A stretch of 64,000 nt of DNA from an uncultured Granulosicoccus sp. GTDB lineage: Bacteria; Pseudomonadota; Gammaproteobacteria; Granulosicoccales; Granulosicoccaceae. The translations under genes were made by a program, and so were the position numbers. The DNA lies in assembly GCA_947495035.1 (NCBI GenBank), contig CANLXI010000022.1, forward strand, positions 62,001-126,000, read 5' to 3'. Numbering within the stretch: the first letter of the stretch is position 1; each line of letters starts with the position of its first letter. Below, piece after piece: positions 8,643-17,846 of the stretch. The notes under the pieces are model-generated. The model searched no databases, was not told where the DNA came from, and saw nothing but the letters and a program-made list of their open reading frames with translations.

Positions 8643-9704
8643 ATGAATCCCGAATTCGACAGTGAGCAGCTGAAATGGGAGGCGGTACAGAGACGTGATG
8701 CGGCCGCGGATGCGTGTTTTCTCTACGGGGTTACCACAACCGGCATCTACTGCTATCCGTCCTGTCCGTCGCGCGAGGCCAGGCGTGAGCACACACGCTT
8801 CTACCGCAGCCGGGAGGAGGCTCGGCAGGATGGCATGCGAGCCTGTCAGCGCTGTCATTCCGACCAGCCGCCCTTGCGGGAGCGCCAGCGTCAGCTGGTC
8901 GAGCAGGCCTGCGAATGGATTTCCTCCTCGACGGAGCCTGTCAGGGTCGCCAGCCTGGCCGAGCATCTGGGCATCAGCCGCTATCACCTGCAGAAGCTCT
9001 TTCAGCAGTTTCTGGGTATTGGCCCCAAGCAGTACGTCAAGGCTGTTCGGGCGCGTAATCTGGACAAGGCATTGAGCAGTGAGCCTTCGGTAACCCGAGC
9101 CCTGCTGGATGCCGGTTATGACAGCTCCTCGGCCTATTACGCCGATGGGGCCAGCCGCCTGGGCATGAGCGCCAGATCCTATCAGCGTCAGGGAGAGGGC
9201 ATGAGCATTCAGTATGCCTTCGGGAACAGTCGTTTCGGCAAGATCGTGGTGGCCACCACGGAGCATGGCATCTGCAGCATCCTGTTCGGTACCCGGCAGC
9301 GGCAGATGCAACAGGATCTGGCCGAACGTTTCCGTCGGGCCACGCTGATACACAATCGGCAGGCACTGAAGCAACTGGTGGATCAGGTGATTGCCGGTAT
9401 CGAGAATCCCTCACTGGCCGCCACACTGCCGCTGGATGTTCAGGGAACAGCCTTTCAGGAGAAGGTCTGGGCTGCATTGCGGCAGATTGCCCCGGGCAGT
9501 ACCGAAAGCTACTCCCAGCTGGCTGCAAGGATCGGTCGACCTACCGCTGCGCGTGCCGTTGCTCGAGCCTGTGGAGCCAATCCGGTGGCGGTGCTGGTGC
9601 CCTGCCATCGGGTGGTGGGTGCCGATGGCAGCATCACCGGGTATCGCTGGGGAGTCGAGCGCAAGCAACGTCTGCTGGCACACGAGAGCCAGGACGAGCA
9701 GTGA
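8643..9704 (+). CDS. ada: Ada: DNA repair methyltransferase and regulator
   Basis: The 353-residue protein has the full Ada order. The N-terminal zinc/methyl-acceptor domain has Cys37, Cys41, Cys68 and Cys71 (YCYPSCPSRE, RACQRCHSD); next come an AraC-type helix-turn-helix (about 85-185) and a C-terminal O6-alkylguanine transferase with Cys321 in VLVPCHRVVG. Cys37 would take methyl groups from phosphotriesters and turn Ada into an activator; Cys321 takes them from O6-methylguanine or O4-methylthymine. AGGGGAA precedes the ATG. The gene stands alone and converges on the phosphoglycerol transferase gene. I did not find a clear Ada box upstream. Confidence 0.95.
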   Translation: MNPEFDSEQLKWEAVQRRDAAADACFLYGVTTTGIYCYPSCPSREARREHTRFYRSREEARQDGMRACQRCHSDQPPLRERQRQLVEQACEWISSSTEPVRVASLAEHLGISRYHLQKLFQQFLGIGPKQYVKAVRARNLDKALSSEPSVTRALLDAGYDSSSAYYADGASRLGMSARSYQRQGEGMSIQYAFGNSRFGKIVVATTEHGICSILFGTRQRQMQQDLAERFRRATLIHNRQALKQLVDQVIAGIENPSLAATLPLDVQGTAFQEKVWAALRQIAPGSTESYSQLAARIGRPTAARAVARACGANPVAVLVPCHRVVGADGSITGYRWGVERKQRLLAHESQDEQ

Positions 9705-9715
9705 GTCGGCACTGC
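9698..9715. other. Hairpin overlapping the ada stop codon
   Basis: GCAGTG and CACTGC form a 6-bp stem around a 6-nt loop covering the ada stop. There is no T-run on either side, so it is a weak terminator candidate between the convergent ada and phosphoglycerol transferase genes. Confidence 0.25.
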
Positions 9716-9792
9716 CCGTAGCCCCTTGGTTCGTACTGCGGGAGGGCGCTTCGACTCGTGCCGAGGCAGGAGCCGGAGCGTGTCGCCAGGAT

Positions 9793-11715
9793 TCAGCCGT
9801 CGACCCTGTCGGAGCTGCTGGCCTGCAGTTTGCTCAGGCTGTACTGCTTGCCCGAGAAGAGATCCTGTATCAGCAGGCGAGTGCGCGCCAGCCATCCTGC
9901 CGATGCCTCGCAACTGGCCGGTGCATTGGCACCGTCGGGACAGGCCGTGACAACATCAGCCTGCATGTCGATATGCATGCCATAGACCGGCCTGATGATC
10001 TGTTCGTCGGGATTCCGTGACCACGCCAGTATGCCGGCATCATCTTCCAGCCCCAGCTTCTCGAGAATCAGGGCAGGTAGCCGATACAGTGGCAGCTTGC
10101 CCAGCTTCAACGGGCCATTCCGACCATCGATCACGATCAGCGGTGTGCTGACAAGGTATTCCAGCATGTCGCCCGTGAAGTCGGCGCGGTCGGCCGGCAG
10201 GCCCAGGGCTTCGGTGTAGACGCCATAGTTGGGACCGAGAAAGGGCAGGTGGTCGCCGAAGATCACGATCAGCCCATCCGGATCCTCGGTCTTGAGCGTT
10301 TCGAGGCGATCCATCAGATCGCGTGACTTGTACCACATCTGGTTCAGATAGCCGTTCAGCAGCACCGACTCTTTGCCGGGTTTCACCTGATCCGGGTAGT
10401 TGTCACTGGAGGGATAGGGCAAATGCCCGTGGTAGGTCAGCATGTAGTTGAAGACCGGACGATTCCGGTCCAGCTGCGCGACCTTGTCGAAGGCCTGTTC
10501 GTAGAAGCTGTGATCGAGCAGCAGACCTTCCACCGAGTCTTCCAGGTTGAAACTCTCCTTGCTCAGATAGGTGTCGAAGCCAACCAGATTGTAGGCCAGA
10601 GTCCGGTTCCAGAAGCCGGGTACATTGGGATGGGAAGCCATGGTCTGGTAACCGGCGTCGGCCAGAACCGCTGGCAGGCACGGCACCTTGCGACGCAGCC
10701 AGCCTTCGAAGAACACCGCGTTTTCAGTCACCGGAAAGCCGCAGAGTGTCTCGAACTCGGCATTGGCGGTGTAGCCCCCGAATACGGGTGACAGGGCATG
10801 ACTGTTTCCGGTCTCGGCCCACAGCTGGCGAAAGTCTTCGGGAAACGGATCCTCGGGCACCCACTCGGGGCCGAGTGTCACCGGATCGAAGAAGGATTCG
10901 AGCACCATCACATGCACATTGCGCTGCGGACTGGCAGGCGTGGTGCTGGCGGCAAGCGGTGTGGACGCGCCGGGCATGGGCAACAGGGCCGTCGAGCCGT
11001 CCAGTGACTGGGTGGCTGCCAGAACCGCAGCCCGGTCAGGGTGTTTGCCTACCTTGGCCAGCGTCCTGACAGATTCCTGGGCGATATGCAGGGCCAGTCC
11101 GCGATTCTTGAAATTGGCCGGTTGATTCCACACCGAGTTGCCGAAGCGACTGTCCAGCTGAACTCGCAGGGGTTCGCTGAAATGATTGATCAGCAGCGCC
11201 GTCATTGCCAGTGTGGCTACCACGCCCCAGGTGGATTTACGTCGCCAGGGCGTCAGTGCCACCAGGGCAATCAGGGGCAGGGCCGCGATCAGCATCAACA
11301 CCACGCGACGCCAGCCTTCAGTCAGATAGAACAGATTCTGGATGTTCATCAGATCATCCGGGCTTACCGGTGTGCCGAGTACCGACAGCTTGCCGCCATT
11401 GGCCATCTGGAAACCGATGACCAGCACGGCAGTCAGCAACATGGCTCTGCCGCGCGATTGCACCAGCGCAAACGCAAGCAGGGCAACGACCAGATTGCCC
11501 AGGTAGTCGCGTAGCCAGAAATCGGCGTACAGCTCCAGACCGAACAGGGTTTCCAGCGCCAGGCGACAGCCGATGGTAATCAGCAGAGTGAACAGGGCGA
11601 GCGATAGCAGTTGCGTCGACAGTGAGCGCAGTCTGCGACCCCGGGTGATTCCAGGCAGACCGGCTGCGGGATTGTCGCCCGCCGCCGGTTGGTCATGACT
11701 TTCCATGTGCTGCAT
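9793..11715 (-). CDS. LtaS/OpgB-like phosphoglycerol transferase
   Basis: The 640-residue protein has about five N-terminal membrane helices (about 30-185), then a periplasmic sulfatase-fold domain. Metal and active-site landmarks are MVLESFFDP (Glu), GGYTANAEFETLCG (candidate nucleophilic Thr) and IVIFGDHLPF (Asp-His). This is the lipoteichoic-acid-synthase superfamily. In Gram-negative bacteria, members such as OpgB move phosphoglycerol onto periplasmic glucans. The gene lies 8 nt after the GH17-GT2 glucan synthase gene, which supports glucan decoration. The last ~75 residues beyond the catalytic domain are not recognised. The exact acceptor is inferred from context. Confidence 0.88.
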   Translation of the reverse strand: MQHMESHDQPAAGDNPAAGLPGITRGRRLRSLSTQLLSLALFTLLITIGCRLALETLFGLELYADFWLRDYLGNLVVALLAFALVQSRGRAMLLTAVLVIGFQMANGGKLSVLGTPVSPDDLMNIQNLFYLTEGWRRVVLMLIAALPLIALVALTPWRRKSTWGVVATLAMTALLINHFSEPLRVQLDSRFGNSVWNQPANFKNRGLALHIAQESVRTLAKVGKHPDRAAVLAATQSLDGSTALLPMPGASTPLAASTTPASPQRNVHVMVLESFFDPVTLGPEWVPEDPFPEDFRQLWAETGNSHALSPVFGGYTANAEFETLCGFPVTENAVFFEGWLRRKVPCLPAVLADAGYQTMASHPNVPGFWNRTLAYNLVGFDTYLSKESFNLEDSVEGLLLDHSFYEQAFDKVAQLDRNRPVFNYMLTYHGHLPYPSSDNYPDQVKPGKESVLLNGYLNQMWYKSRDLMDRLETLKTEDPDGLIVIFGDHLPFLGPNYGVYTEALGLPADRADFTGDMLEYLVSTPLIVIDGRNGPLKLGKLPLYRLPALILEKLGLEDDAGILAWSRNPDEQIIRPVYGMHIDMQADVVTACPDGANAPASCEASAGWLARTRLLIQDLFSGKQYSLSKLQASSSDRVDG

Positions 11716-11723
11716 GTCCTGTC

Positions 11724-14366
11724 CTAGCGCTCGGCCTTGACCAGAGCTTCCGGCAGGCGACCCAGCAGAGAGTCTTCCGGTTTGTCATTGAACAGCCGGG
11801 TCGGCAATTTCTCGAAGGTACTGATCAGCGACATGGCGACCGCAGAGATATAGGGCACGCTCTGGATCAGCAACAGGGCAATCCAGAGTTTCGTGTCATT
11901 GAGATAGGCATCATCTCGGGCACCGATGGTCACTGCGGCCAGAATCAGGGCAAGACCGATCAGGGCTTCTTCACGCACATCGAGAATGGCCTGCCAGACC
12001 GAGTGGCCTTCCGCCAGCTTCGGTGTCCGGAAAAAACCGATACCCGTGTCGTGCAGGCCAGCCAGCATGGCGCGGGCAATGGTATGCGAGACGGAGAGCC
12101 CGGCCAGACCGGCGCCCAGACTCTGCATGATGCTCGCTCGCAGACGCCATCGGTACAGCACCATCATCTTGGACAGCTTGAACACGAAGAATCCGATTGG
12201 CAGCAGGCTCATGATGACTTCAGGCGGATTGAAGACATAGGGGAACATGACCATCAGAACCGAATAGGCCAGAGCCACGATGTTGAAGAACAGGCACAGT
12301 CCATCCGCCATCCAGGGCAGCCAGCCGGCAACGAAGTGATAGCGCTGACCGGAGGTGAGTTTCGAGCGTGACAGCGACAGGAAGTAGCGCATGTGGTGAC
12401 GCAGGATCAGTACCGAGCCATAGGCCCAGCGAAAGCGCTGCTTCTTGTAGTCGAGGAAATTGTCGGGCATGACACCGCGGCCATAGGAGCGCGGAACATA
12501 TGCCGTGCGATGGCCTTCCTCGAGGATACGCAGTCCCAGTTCGGCATCTTCGGTGATACACCATTCGGACCAGCCATTCACGCCTTGCAGTACGCTGCGG
12601 CGAACGATGGTCATGGTGCCGTGCTGGATGATGGCGTTGCGTGCATCCCGGTTGACCATGCCGATGCCGAAGAAGCCGGCATACTCCGCATAGATCATGG
12701 ACTTGAAGAGGCTGTCGCCGGCATCGCGGTAATCCTGAGGGGCCTGCACAATCGCGATTTCCTTGTCGTCGAAAGCGGTTGCACAATCCTTCAGCCAGTC
12801 AGGATGAACGACGTAGTCGCTGTCGATGACGGCGATCAGTTCCGCATCGTCGGCCGTGTGGCGCATTGCGTAGTTCAGCGCGCCGGCCTTGAAGCCGTCC
12901 AGAGGGTCGACATGGTGAAAATGGAAATTGCCTTCCTGTCGCTCGCACCACTGCTGCACCGGCATCCAGCAGTCGGGATCCTTGGTGTTGTTGTCAACCA
13001 CCACGACTTCGTAGTTGTCGTAGTTCAGGTTGCGCAGCGCCGCCAGAGTCTCGATGACCATGTCGGGCGGTTCGTTGTGAATCGGCACATGAACCGAGAC
13101 CTTGGGCGAGGGACCGGCTACCTCATCTGTCTTGAAGCGCTGCAGATTGTGTCGGCGATTCCAGATGGATTCCGCCCATTCATGAGCCTCGGCCAATAGA
13201 ACGATGGTGATGCAGAAGGCGGCCAGCAGCAGGCCGACGCCCACGATGACCTGTTCCCAGGTCATGTATTTCTGGGAATAATCGTAGACCATCCAGACCA
13301 CGGCAAAGGAGATGGCATACGAGACCAGCACCAGAAAACCGCGGCCACCGTGAACCAGTCCGCGGCTGTCCCGCAACAGCAGGGCCAGCAGCAGAATGGT
13401 GAATGCCAGAGAGAATCCGGCTATGGCGCGCCACTCGGGAACAGGGCGAACCGGGTCGGCGAAAGAGAACTTCGGTTCTCGCTGGGCATTGAATATTCCC
13501 CAGTAGCGTCCGACCGCACCTTCATCGGTTTTCCAGATCTGATCGAAGGCCTCGAGCACGAAGTAGTCTGCTCCCCGGGCATCTGCCTGCTGCAGGAACT
13601 TGCGCAGGAACTTGGCCTGATTGGGCAGGGATGGAATGGCGCCGCCGCGCTGGCGACCTTCACTGGGCCAGCCGACCTCACCCAGCACCAGCGGTTTGCC
13701 GGGAAAGCTCTGCCGCAGGCCGTCATAGCGCTCGAATACATAGGTATGGGCAATGCTTGCCGGTATGCCTTCCCAGTAGGGCAGTACGTGAGCTGTGATG
13801 AAATCGACATGTCGGGTCAGTTCAGGGGTCTTCATCCAGACGTCCCAGGTCTCGGCCACGGTCACTGGGATATCGCCGGCCATGGACTTGACGATATCCA
13901 CATAACTGGCAAGTTGTCGCGCGGTGATCTCGTTGCGCAGCAGCACCTCGTTACCGACAACGATGCCGCTTATATTGCCGGTACCTTCCGCCAGAACCTT
14001 GCGCAGAGTTGCAATTTCCTTCCAGTTGCGATCGATGTCGGCGGAAATCCATAGACCGGCCATGACCTTCATGCCCAGCGGGGAGGCCAGACGAGGAATG
14101 CTGCTCAGTGTCTCTTCCATGGAATAGGTGCGAACGCTGCGCACCCGGTCCGACAACAGCGCCAGGTCACGAGTGATTTCCTCGTCGTTCGGATAGTCGG
14201 TTCTCTGCGGTGACTGGCCGGCACGAAATGGTGAAAACGACACACCATTGATGGTTTCTGGCCAGGGTGGCGCTTGATCAGGACGGTTGAATACCGCCCA
14301 CATCGTCAGCAGAAGTGTGCCGACAAGGCCGATGATAATCCATGATGCACGGTCGATCTTGAACAC
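11724..14366 (-). CDS. GH17-GT2 membrane beta-glucan synthase (NdvB-like)
   Basis: The 880-residue protein begins with a membrane helix (about 9-26), then a GH17-type domain (about 35-305) with both catalytic glutamates visible: GIVVGNEVL and LVLGEVGWPSEG. Helices at about 312-395 follow, then a GT2 synthase domain with VVDNNTKD, AVIDSDY, ITEDAELG and QRFRW (the QxxRW motif), and more helices to the end. This architecture matches Pseudomonas and Bradyrhizobium NdvB-like proteins, which make beta-1,3-linked glucans and use the GH17 domain to remodel or cyclise the chain. It is the first gene of an operon with a phosphoglycerol transferase. All catalytic residues appear intact. Linkage specificity is inferred. 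Confidence 0.9.
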   Translation of the reverse strand: MFKIDRASWIIIGLVGTLLLTMWAVFNRPDQAPPWPETINGVSFSPFRAGQSPQRTDYPNDEEITRDLALLSDRVRSVRTYSMEETLSSIPRLASPLGMKVMAGLWISADIDRNWKEIATLRKVLAEGTGNISGIVVGNEVLLRNEITARQLASYVDIVKSMAGDIPVTVAETWDVWMKTPELTRHVDFITAHVLPYWEGIPASIAHTYVFERYDGLRQSFPGKPLVLGEVGWPSEGRQRGGAIPSLPNQAKFLRKFLQQADARGADYFVLEAFDQIWKTDEGAVGRYWGIFNAQREPKFSFADPVRPVPEWRAIAGFSLAFTILLLALLLRDSRGLVHGGRGFLVLVSYAISFAVVWMVYDYSQKYMTWEQVIVGVGLLLAAFCITIVLLAEAHEWAESIWNRRHNLQRFKTDEVAGPSPKVSVHVPIHNEPPDMVIETLAALRNLNYDNYEVVVVDNNTKDPDCWMPVQQWCERQEGNFHFHHVDPLDGFKAGALNYAMRHTADDAELIAVIDSDYVVHPDWLKDCATAFDDKEIAIVQAPQDYRDAGDSLFKSMIYAEYAGFFGIGMVNRDARNAIIQHGTMTIVRRSVLQGVNGWSEWCITEDAELGLRILEEGHRTAYVPRSYGRGVMPDNFLDYKKQRFRWAYGSVLILRHHMRYFLSLSRSKLTSGQRYHFVAGWLPWMADGLCLFFNIVALAYSVLMVMFPYVFNPPEVIMSLLPIGFFVFKLSKMMVLYRWRLRASIMQSLGAGLAGLSVSHTIARAMLAGLHDTGIGFFRTPKLAEGHSVWQAILDVREEALIGLALILAAVTIGARDDAYLNDTKLWIALLLIQSVPYISAVAMSLISTFEKLPTRLFNDKPEDSLLGRLPEALVKAER

Positions 14367-14710
14367 TTATATAGAGGTCTCTGTGGTGACTCGGCGAATG
14401 ACCGCATCCCGACGAATCTGTCGGGTACGTCACGGCCCAGTGAGCATTGGCAATCAGTGCTGTGCTCGGATGTTACAAGCTGACGTATACAGACAATTCT
14501 TTCAATGAATCGTTGGAAACATTCTTTGTCCGGACAGCTGGCGCAAGTCACAAAACTGGCCAAAGCCCCCATGAATACAGGGGTTTACGCTGGGGACGAG
14601 GTAGATTACAAGTAAGTAGCCTCGGCCTCAAGTTCACACTGTTGAAACAATTGCAGGGTGTGAAACAGTTCAGCCTGACGGACTTGCAGATTGACGCACG
14701 CCCGGACAGA
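14367..14710. other. Intergenic region with leader hairpin of the glucan operon
   Basis: This 344-nt gap separates the glucan operon start from the SDR gene end, both on the minus strand. A perfect 6-bp stem (CCCGAC/GTCGGG, 6-nt loop) lies at 14408-14425, about 42-60 nt before the GH17-GT2 start codon. A second hairpin with CCCC/GGGG arms sits near 14568-14585. No convincing gene is present. The forward frame starting at 14447 runs into the SDR gene and has no support. Confidence 0.5.
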
Positions 14711-15415
14711 TCAGCGTTTGCGCTTCTGTACCACGTGTTGACGGGGCTGTACGATGAGTTCGCTGACGACGGCGTGATCCGGTGAGCTCACCATGCTCAG
14801 CACGGCCCGTGCGACATCGTCATCGTGCAGTGCATGGGCTGCATCCGGGCCGGGTTCGAAATCGAGTTCGTCGAAGAACCCGGTACGCACCATACCGGGC
14901 TGGACAATGCCGACGTGACAATTGGCATTGGCCACTTCATGAGCCAGCGATTGTGCAACCCCGCGCAGGCCGAATTTCGCTGCACTATAGACACTGCCGT
15001 AACGAGCCCCCTGCAGCGCGCTGGTGGAGCCGACAAAGACAATGTTGCTGCGCTGCTTCCGGCGCAGTGTCGGCAGGCAGAGGCGTGCAATGCACAGCGG
15101 GCTGATGAGGTTGAAGGTGATGCTCTGCTGGATCTGTTGCGCCGAGAAATTCTCCAGAGAGCCGATGTCACCACGACCGGCATTGCAGATCAGACCCGTG
15201 ATGTCGTGCTCCTTCAGCAGGGTCCCGAGCAGTGTCGCGGTGTGCTCCAGGTCGGACAGATCGATGCTGACATGGGTATCAGTGCTCAGCGGTGTGGTCG
15301 GTGCCGTTCTCGACAGAGAGAGGGTCCGGTAGCCTGCGTCACCCAGAGCCTCGCAGCAGGCACGTCCGATGCCGCGGCTGCCGCCGGTGACCAACAGGTA
15401 GCCCTTGTCATTCAT
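14711..15415 (-). CDS. SDR-family oxidoreductase
   Basis: The 234-residue protein has the classical short-chain dehydrogenase landmarks: the nucleotide-binding motif TGGSRGIG (about 11-18), NAGRGDIG, a catalytic Ser in FVGSTSALQG, and YSAAK (the YxxxK pair). The ligand is NAD(H) or NADP(H), probably NADP(H) given the Arg after the glycine motif. The substrate is unknown. The length is normal for the family and there is no membrane segment. It lies 126 nt downstream of the SPL-like gene on the same strand and may share a transcript, though the gap allows its own promoter. Confidence 0.9.
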   Translation of the reverse strand: MNDKGYLLVTGGSRGIGRACCEALGDAGYRTLSLSRTAPTTPLSTDTHVSIDLSDLEHTATLLGTLLKEHDITGLICNAGRGDIGSLENFSAQQIQQSITFNLISPLCIARLCLPTLRRKQRSNIVFVGSTSALQGARYGSVYSAAKFGLRGVAQSLAHEVANANCHVGIVQPGMVRTGFFDELDFEPGPDAAHALHDDDVARAVLSMVSSPDHAVVSELIVQPRQHVVQKRKR

Positions 15416-15541
15416 GTGGTGCAGACTCGGTTTGATGGCAGGATGATGGTGATCTGCGGCGGCATTCCTGCGGTCGAGGCCATCGCTGTTTCATGCGGGT
15501 TCCCCTGTTCCGGCTGATCATCTGATAGAAGGTTCCGGTCA

Positions 15542-16525
15542 TCAGCTGCAGGGAAAGAACTGGTCCTGTCGAACGGCCCTGTCGAGTCGTGACTGGCAGA
15601 AGCTGCGCATCCGGTTTTCAACCTCTTCCGGGTAAGTCATCATGCCCTCTCGTGCTTCGATGGGGGCGGCCAGCAGTCTTGCCTTGGGGTAGAGCCGCAG
15701 CAGCTTCTTGTGAAAACCCTTGGGCAAACGGAAAACACCCAGGCTGACCGAGTGCACAGCAGCAATGTCGAGTGAGGCGAAGACGGTATCGAACAGTTCG
15801 CCGTAGAGTGCCTCGAAGTTGTCGGCATACAGCAGCGGATCGAAGCGCAGCCCGATCTTCCAACCGTGAGCCTGCAAGCGTTGCAGAGCGTCGAGCCGCT
15901 TCGCCAGCGACGGCGTGCCGTGTTCTTCGGCGGCCACGATGGCCTGAGGGGAGAGACTGTAGGCGACCACGACATTGGGCAGGGCAGGACGGGCAAGCAG
16001 TGGCCGAATCTGTGTACTCTTGGTGCGCAGTTCCAGCCAGGCCTGCGGCAGGTGTTCGAAGTGGTCCAGGCAATCATCGACAAAACGTGTGACCGGGTCG
16101 AGTGCCAGTGAGTCGCAGTCATAGCCGGAAAAGAACCAGCTGTCGGTATCGTGCTGCGCGGCGGTCTCGCTGATGTCACGCATGAAGTCTTCACTGTTGA
16201 CATAGACCACGTGATTGGCCGACTGATACATGCCCTGCAGAAAGCAGTAGCGGCAGTCGTACACGCAGTTGAGCATGTGCGAGAAATAGTAGTTGTGACG
16301 CCCACCGATATGGTAGCCCGGTGGGGTGGCATGCACGCGTCGACCGGCCTTGTAGGCGAGAATCAGGGCGGGGTTGGACTTCTGTCGTCGGAAATCCTGC
16401 GAGCGCGCGTTGAACACATCGCCATGCCGGTCGATGAGGATGTGCCGGGCGTTCGGGTAGCGCTGACAGATTCGCAGTGTGCGAGGATGCGATTGCACTT
16501 CCCGCTCGATGTAGACCGTATCCAT
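15542..16525 (-). CDS. SPL-family radical SAM protein
   Basis: The 327-residue protein has Cys87, Cys91 and Cys94 in CVYDCRYCFLQ, the CxxxCxxC site that binds a 4Fe-4S cluster and SAM. The surrounding sequence (GGRHNYYFSHMLN before it, QSANHVVYVNSEDF after) and overall length resemble the spore-photoproduct-lyase family found in non-sporulating bacteria, whose substrate is generally unknown. It may repair a DNA lesion, but this is not shown. The nucleosidase gene lies 7 nt upstream on the same strand, so the two are almost certainly cotranscribed. The sequence suggests a soluble enzyme. Confidence 0.87.
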   Translation of the reverse strand: MDTVYIEREVQSHPRTLRICQRYPNARHILIDRHGDVFNARSQDFRRQKSNPALILAYKAGRRVHATPPGYHIGGRHNYYFSHMLNCVYDCRYCFLQGMYQSANHVVYVNSEDFMRDISETAAQHDTDSWFFSGYDCDSLALDPVTRFVDDCLDHFEHLPQAWLELRTKSTQIRPLLARPALPNVVVAYSLSPQAIVAAEEHGTPSLAKRLDALQRLQAHGWKIGLRFDPLLYADNFEALYGELFDTVFASLDIAAVHSVSLGVFRLPKGFHKKLLRLYPKARLLAAPIEAREGMMTYPEEVENRMRSFCQSRLDRAVRQDQFFPCS

Positions 16526-16532
16526 GGCAGCT

Positions 16533-17351
16533 TCAGGCTTCGTAGTGCAAGGGTGCTGCCGTGACGGCGTCCTGCAGTTGGTTGCGGATGCCGCGGGCAG
16601 TGGACAGCTGTTGCAGCATCGCTGTGTCAGGAGTCTGACCGGTCAGACTCTGGTACTGTTGCAGCAGACGTCGCAGCTGATGGGCATCATTGACACTGTG
16701 ACGAACAACCGCTGTGATGTCCTGGTGACATTGCTCGAGCGTGCTGTCTGCAGCGCCAGGCTGCAGGCTTGCACGATGCCAGTCGCTCAGTTGTTGTACG
16801 ACGGGCAGGCAGGCCTGCATCAGACGGGTAGCCAGCGCCGGCGTGATGGCATCCAGTCCCTGCTCGGCATTGTCCGATACCACCTTCACGGCCTGTACCG
16901 CGTCAGTGGACAGATACGTGCAGGCTGCCGTCAGGATGCCTGCAGCTTCCATGTCGAAGAGCACACCACTGGTATAGGTGCTGACGGGTTTGTCGACGCT
17001 GTGCACGCTGGCTGTGGGCAGCTGCGCCACGTGTCGTTGCGGTGGCAGATGCGGATACCATTGCCTGCCGCTGGCAACGTCCAGCACGTGGTGAGCCAGA
17101 TGCACCGATCCCACCTCGGCAGCGCTGCCGGCGATGCCGGCATTGATCACCGCCGAGATATCCGGACGTGTCTGCAACAGTGCGGCCGTGGCCGCCGCCG
17201 CATTGAGTTTGCCGATGCCGGTCTGCAGAAGCAGATAGTGCTCGCCGGCATACAGACGCATTCCGCGCAGCGCAACATGACGCAGCTTCAGTGCGTCGAT
17301 GAAGACCCGGGATTCGGCTGGCAGGGCGGTGACAATGCAGACAAGACTCAT
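16533..17351 (-). CDS. MTA/SAH nucleosidase-like phosphorylase-family protein
   Basis: Starting at the ATG at 17351 (MSLVCIVTALPAES) the product is 272 residues; the open frame upstream to 17432 has no similarity to the family. Landmarks are the early Glu in ALPAESR, the glycine region NAGIAGSAAEVG, LFDMEAAG (ribose-binding Met-Glu) and VVSDNAEQG (catalytic Asp). These fit the purine nucleoside phosphorylase/MTAN superfamily. MTAN enzymes cleave methylthioadenosine, S-adenosylhomocysteine and 5'-deoxyadenosine. The gene is first in an operon with the radical SAM protein, suggesting removal of a SAM-derived nucleoside. A C-terminal extension of about 75 residues is not recognised. Confidence 0.82.
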   Translation of the reverse strand: MSLVCIVTALPAESRVFIDALKLRHVALRGMRLYAGEHYLLLQTGIGKLNAAAATAALLQTRPDISAVINAGIAGSAAEVGSVHLAHHVLDVASGRQWYPHLPPQRHVAQLPTASVHSVDKPVSTYTSGVLFDMEAAGILTAACTYLSTDAVQAVKVVSDNAEQGLDAITPALATRLMQACLPVVQQLSDWHRASLQPGAADSTLEQCHQDITAVVRHSVNDAHQLRRLLQQYQSLTGQTPDTAMLQQLSTARGIRNQLQDAVTAAPLHYEA

Positions 17352-17525
17352 CTTGTTAGTGTACTGGATCGCTGCGCCGGCTGACTGCTCACGGGCTTTT
17401 TTGCGGACCCCTGCGACCGCAGGCGCCGGCAAGGGAAACCGTTCGATCGTCCTGTGCGCTGGTGGAGCCGACCCTGACGTTCACTGGAGTAGACTGGCAA
17501 CCGAGAAACAGACACAGGAAGCTAC

Positions 17526-17846
17526 ATGCTCGTATCCAATCTGGAATTTCTGCCGGGCCGCACGGTGATTCGGCATCTGGGGCTGGTGCAAGGCAGTTCC
17601 GTGCGCTCCAAGCACGTAGGGCGGGATATTGCTGCATCCCTGAAGAACATCTTCGGTGGGGAACTGCGTGGCTATACGGAGCTGCTGAGCGATTCGCGAG
17701 AGGAGGCAACCGAGCGGATGCTGGAACAGGCGCAGTCACTGGGTGCCAATGCCGTGCTCAACGTGCGCTACAGCACTTCCAGCATCGCCGCCGGGGCCGC
17801 CGAGATCTTCGTGTACGGCACGGCGGTGGAGCTGGAGATTGACTAG
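17526..17846 (+). CDS. YbjQ/DUF74-type protein, soluble
   Basis: The 106-residue protein begins LVSNLEFLPGRTV and includes VQGSSVRSKHVGRDI, KNIFGGELRGYTELL, REEATERMLEQAQSLGANAVLNVRY and VYGTAVEL. This is the order of the YbjQ/DUF74 fold, sometimes labelled heavy-metal-binding, which forms pentamers in known structures. The biochemical function is not established. AGGAAG precedes the ATG at 17526. It is the first gene of a tight three-gene operon; its stop overlaps the start of a membrane-anchored paralogue by 8 nt. Confidence 0.9.
   Translation: MLVSNLEFLPGRTVIRHLGLVQGSSVRSKHVGRDIAASLKNIFGGELRGYTELLSDSREEATERMLEQAQSLGANAVLNVRYSTSSIAAGAAEIFVYGTAVELEID

Noticed and set aside
14447-14785. Forward frame in the SDR/glucan gap
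   Set aside because: No ribosome site; runs into the SDR gene in antisense.
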